DNA of 19,352 nt from Isotricha intestinalis (Eukaryota > Ciliophora > Litostomatea > Vestibuliferida > Isotrichidae), in contig JAJJLU010004067.1 in assembly GCA_023807065.1 (NCBI GenBank), positions 1-19,352 of the forward strand, given 5' to 3'. A program made the translations under genes and the position numbers. The notes beneath the pieces were generated by a model. The model ran no database searches. It was not told where the DNA came from and was given only the letters and a program-made list of their open reading frames with translations. Positions 16,616-19,352 of the stretch are shown here, piece after piece. The first letter of the stretch is position 1; each line of letters starts with the position of its first letter.

Positions 16616-19156
16616 ATGAATAAAGAAAATAATAGAAAAAATTCTTTTTCAAATTTACTATCAAATGAATCAGAAGATAAAATAAGAAATATTATAGAAT
16701 CAAATAATAAAAATAATTTATTAAAATTTAATTCAAATAAAAAAGATTTGATGAAAAAAAGAAATTCTAAAAGAATAGCAATTCAAGGAAATGAAAATAT
16801 TGTAATTGATTATATCAATTTATCTCAAGAACAATTTTATAGAAGAGGACTTGAATTATTTAGAAATGAAAAAAGAGATTTTAATCAAAATCAAATTGTT
16901 ATTGAATTTCTTATGAATTTAAATCCTTTTGCTCAAGGAATTAAAGAAGTGAGAAAAGTAAATTATAGAGATCTATTTTCAAGTTTATCATTTACTTTAA
17001 AACATAAATTTTTGACAAAAAATAAAATAATATATAAATATAATGATGAATTAGATAATTTTTATTTAGTTTTAAAAGGAAGAGTTGATATTTTAGTTCC
17101 AAATGAAGAATATATTAAATTAACAGAACCAGAATATTTTATATATTTACTTAAGTTAAGAAAATATAATGAATATAAATTATTAGAAAAAACTTTAAAT
17201 AAAAATAATTCTAAATTTCCAATGAATGAACAAAATTTTGATATATGGATAAAAAGAGCTTATATAACAATAATAAATTATAATATAAAAATGAATATTA
17301 GAAATAAAAATGAATTAAAAAATAATTCTATAATGAGAAGATCAAGTGTTTATAATAAAAGAATTAATCATAATTATTTTCCTATTAAAACAAATGTAAC
17401 TTTTCAACCTAAAAACAGTAATAGTAATAATATTTTTAACAATATTTTACCTTTTGAATCTCATGAAGAAAGAGATTTAGCTTTGTCAATTCAAGATGAA
17501 ATTATTGAAACTTTTAAATTTATTGAAAATAATAAATTAAATTCATTTTTTGAAAATTTAGAAAGAGAAAAAGAAAATATTTCATCTGAAGAATATATAA
17601 ATAGAATAAAACCAATTTTTAAAAATAATCAAGAAAAAAATTGTATATTAGAAAAAAAAGATATTTTAATATCAAATTATTTTCTTGCTCAAAGTTTAAG
17701 TTCAGGTGAAAAATTCGGAGAAGGATTATCAGATATAAGTTATTTAAATAATAATAAAAGAGTTGAAACAATAATAACTTCAAAAGATACTGATTTAGCT
17801 TATTTTAGTATTGAACAATATAATGATATTTTAAGAGAAATTAGTGAAAAATCAAGAAGAGAAAAAATGAATTTTTTATTAAATTTAGCTTTATTTAAAA
17901 ATAATGACAAATATAATAATTTAAAAACTTTTACTAATTATTTTAAACAGAAAATTTGTAAATATAAAGAAGTTATTTATTTAGAAAATAATCCTTATGA
18001 AAAAAAACATTTTATTTACTTTATTCAAAATGGTGAATTTGAAACAAAAGCAAATAAAAATATAAATGAAATTGATGAAATTTTAAATTGTACTCCTTAT
18101 AAATATAAATTAAGTGAAATAAATGATATTGAAAATGCAAAAGAATTTTTTATTCAAAAAGAATTTAAATTAGAAACTTTTGGTGTAAATGATATAATGG
18201 GACTTAGTGATTGTGTATATAATAATAAATATTTATTTACTGTTTCTTGTAAAACTAATCATTCAATTATATATGAAATTAATATTACTTTTTTCAAAAT
18301 GTTATTAAATATTAGTCCAATGATTAAAGAAAGATTAATAAAAATGCAAAAAGTAAAAAATAATATTATTACAAATTTACTTTATAAACAAAGAGAAAGT
18401 TTAGTTGATATTATAAGAACAAAATATAAATTTGAAAACAATTCTAAAAAAAATTTAAAATATTCAGCAAAAAAATTAATAAATAAAGTTCAAAGACCAT
18501 TATCAGAAAGAAAGGAAATTTCAGTTAAAACTTTAATTAAACATGATAGTCAAAAAACTTTTTTTGAATCTAATACAATAAAAAAAAGAATTCATTTAAG
18601 ACAAAAATCAGATGAAGGTTATTTTTTTAAAGGATTTTCAAAAAAAAAAAATGTATATAAAAATTTAGATATTGATATTTTAATGAGAAATGATACTACA
18701 AATTCAACAAGTAAATATAATCATTATAATAAAACTTTTAGAACTATTAGCATTGGATTAAATTCAAAATCTTTTAAATCATTTAAAAAAAGTAAAAATT
18801 TAGAAAAAAATAAATTTGATGATGAATTTAAAAAAATGTTATTAGAAAAAGATAAAAAAATAAAAATTTTACCAAAACAAAATTCTCAAATTTCAATTTT
18901 CAAGAATAGAATAAGAAATGTAATAAATCCAAATTTAAATTGTAATAATTTTTTAAATCCTCTTATTTACGATGATTTTAATAGAAATTATAATACTTTT
19001 AGATATTTTAAACCTAAAAAAGATGATTTAAAAGATTCTTTATATAGACTTGAAATTTTTTCTGCTATGAAAAAAAAAAGTTATAGATTAATTTCAGGAA
19101 GAAATAATTCAAATGTTATTATTAGAAATAAAAATAAATTTTGTATTTCAAAGTAA
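16616..19156 (+). CDS. Protein with two cyclic-nucleotide-binding (CNB) domains, first one split by an insertion
   Basis: The protein has 846 residues up to the first stop. The first CNB barrel begins near residue 118 (LFSSLSFTLKHKFLTKN), with the strand FYLVLKGRVDIL at 149-160. It then leaves the usual fold for about 200 residues (LTEPEYFIYLLKLRKYNE, then low complexity). It resumes at SGEKFGEGL (F367, E369), with Arg381 in NKRVETII as the phosphate-cassette arginine. The insertion is a layout I recall from ciliate CNB proteins. A second barrel spans about 430-570. Its cassette reads FGVNDIMGLSDC (522-533), lacking the Glu and the Arg, so it probably does not bind cNMP. Residues after ~600 are basic and disordered. 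No kinase or channel domain is present; it may be a ciliary or regulatory scaffold. The stop at 19154 overlaps a possible intron donor, so the 3' end is uncertain. Confidence 0.85.
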   Translation: MNKENNRKNSFSNLLSNESEDKIRNIIESNNKNNLLKFNSNKKDLMKKRNSKRIAIQGNENIVIDYINLSQEQFYRRGLELFRNEKRDFNQNQIVIEFLMNLNPFAQGIKEVRKVNYRDLFSSLSFTLKHKFLTKNKIIYKYNDELDNFYLVLKGRVDILVPNEEYIKLTEPEYFIYLLKLRKYNEYKLLEKTLNKNNSKFPMNEQNFDIWIKRAYITIINYNIKMNIRNKNELKNNSIMRRSSVYNKRINHNYFPIKTNVTFQPKNSNSNNIFNNILPFESHEERDLALSIQDEIIETFKFIENNKLNSFFENLEREKENISSEEYINRIKPIFKNNQEKNCILEKKDILISNYFLAQSLSSGEKFGEGLSDISYLNNNKRVETIITSKDTDLAYFSIEQYNDILREISEKSRREKMNFLLNLALFKNNDKYNNLKTFTNYFKQKICKYKEVIYLENNPYEKKHFIYFIQNGEFETKANKNINEIDEILNCTPYKYKLSEINDIENAKEFFIQKEFKLETFGVNDIMGLSDCVYNNKYLFTVSCKTNHSIIYEINITFFKMLLNISPMIKERLIKMQKVKNNIITNLLYKQRESLVDIIRTKYKFENNSKKNLKYSAKKLINKVQRPLSERKEISVKTLIKHDSQKTFFESNTIKKRIHLRQKSDEGYFFKGFSKKKNVYKNLDIDILMRNDTTNSTSKYNHYNKTFRTISIGLNSKSFKSFKKSKNLEKNKFDDEFKKMLLEKDKKIKILPKQNSQISIFKNRIRNVINPNLNCNNFLNPLIYDDFNRNYNTFRYFKPKKDDLKDSLYRLEIFSAMKKKSYRLISGRNNSNVIIRNKNKFCISK

Positions 19157-19203
19157 TTTTATTTTTTTTTTAATTATTTGTAATTTTAATATTTTTTAAT
19201 TAG
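19153..19203 (+). other. Possible 51-nt intron at the 3' end of the CNB gene
   Basis: The stretch starts GTAATT, one base before the apparent stop TAA, and ends TTTTTAATTAG, close to the 2565-2604 intron (GTAAAT...TTTTAATAG). Removing it joins TCA AA to G and reads on as SKKKISDY through 19223, where the chimeric tail begins. Plausible but unproven: in AT-rich 3' flanking DNA such GT...AG pairs arise by chance, and TAA may be the real stop. Confidence 0.35.
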
Positions 19204-19223
19204 GAAAAAAATTTCAGATTATC

Positions 19224-19274
19224 ATTTTGGTGTTAAATTAGAAGAAATTTATGAAAGTGAAAATGATCCTGCTC
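19224..19274. repeat. 51-base inverted copy of glycogen phosphorylase (12561-12611)
   Basis: This stretch is identical over all 51 bases to the reverse complement of 12561-12611, so it reads in phosphorylase-sense orientation on the plus strand (encoding FGVKLEEIYESENDPA). It ends abruptly at the junction with the next fragment. It is not an independent gene; it lacks everything before and after. Confidence 0.95.
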
Positions 19275-19352
19275 CTGGAACAGCAGTATCATGTGCAATA
19301 GCAAGTACTTCTTGACCACCTCTCCATACTCTAACTTTTTTTCCATTTCTAA
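19274..19352. repeat. 79-base direct copy of glycogen phosphorylase (12245-12323)
   Basis: This stretch is identical over 79 bases to 12245-12323 in the same window orientation, so it is antisense relative to the preceding fragment. One base (19274, C) is shared by both fragments, and around the junction TCCTGGAA resembles the lost TCTTGGAA. It runs off the window's right end, so its full length is unknown. Confidence 0.95.

Noticed and set aside
19224..19352. A second glycogen phosphorylase gene beginning at the window edge
   Set aside because: The two pieces are in opposite orientations and identical to internal segments of the gene at 10378-13182; no continuous reading frame results.
1..19352. 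Ciliate code with TAA/TAG as glutamine
   Set aside because: TAA terminates every gene where family length is known (calcium pump, phosphorylase, GTPase ending in KCC), and Gln is CAA throughout.
1..19352. tRNA genes, transposons, CRISPR arrays, telomeric repeats or viral genes
   Set aside because: I looked through the spacers on both strands. None holds a GC-richer tRNA-like fold, terminal inverted repeats, a transposase or integrase motif, regularly spaced CRISPR-type repeats or G-rich telomere units at the ends.

Overview
The window looks like nuclear DNA from a very AT-rich, gene-dense protist. Base composition is extreme by eye (not counted), and genes lie 51 to about 500 bases apart on both strands. 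All eleven genes have TAA at or near their ends. The standard code fits throughout: CAA serves as Gln, TGG as Trp, and TAA is never read through inside a domain. One gene has a clear 40-base GT...AG intron, so this is a eukaryote. The P2B calcium pump, the cyclic-nucleotide-binding protein layout and a long ciliary-type coiled-coil protein suggest a ciliate using the standard code. A litostome, such as an anaerobic rumen ciliate, would fit. That assignment is inference; an AT-rich amoeba or other anaerobic protist is not excluded.

Layout, left to right. A P2B calcium ATPase enters cut at the left edge (1-2367). A spliced coiled-coil gene follows (2479-4210), then a Rab-like GTPase (4415-5098). 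On the minus strand come an unrecognised low-complexity protein (5255-7093) and an ArfGAP-domain protein (7252-8298). The ArfGAP gene is divergent, by 67 bases, from a six-blade kelch protein (8366-10231). A minus-strand glycogen phosphorylase (10378-13182) converges on the kelch gene; its 5' flank carries a roughly 33-base tandem repeat. Three unrecognised, Asn/Lys-rich proteins follow (13685-14551, 14603-15736, 15834-16538). The last is divergent, by 77 bases, from a two-domain cyclic-nucleotide-binding protein (16616-19156).

The last ~130 bases are not ordinary sequence. They consist of two fragments identical to parts of the phosphorylase gene 6-7 kb upstream, joined head to head. This is what a template-switch chimera from whole-genome amplification, or an assembly error, produces. 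It probably cuts off the true 3' end of the last gene, whose apparent stop lies at the start of a possible second intron.

Functionally the set is eukaryotic housekeeping and signalling: calcium export, vesicle traffic (Rab-like and ArfGAP proteins, both with altered catalytic residues), glycogen breakdown, cyclic-nucleotide sensing and probable cytoskeletal or ciliary structure. Nothing indicates that neighbours are co-transcribed or form a pathway. No mobile element, CRISPR array, tRNA, rRNA or telomere was recognised. The most distinctive intrinsic signal is a block-wise alternation of A-ending and T-ending synonymous codons inside genes.
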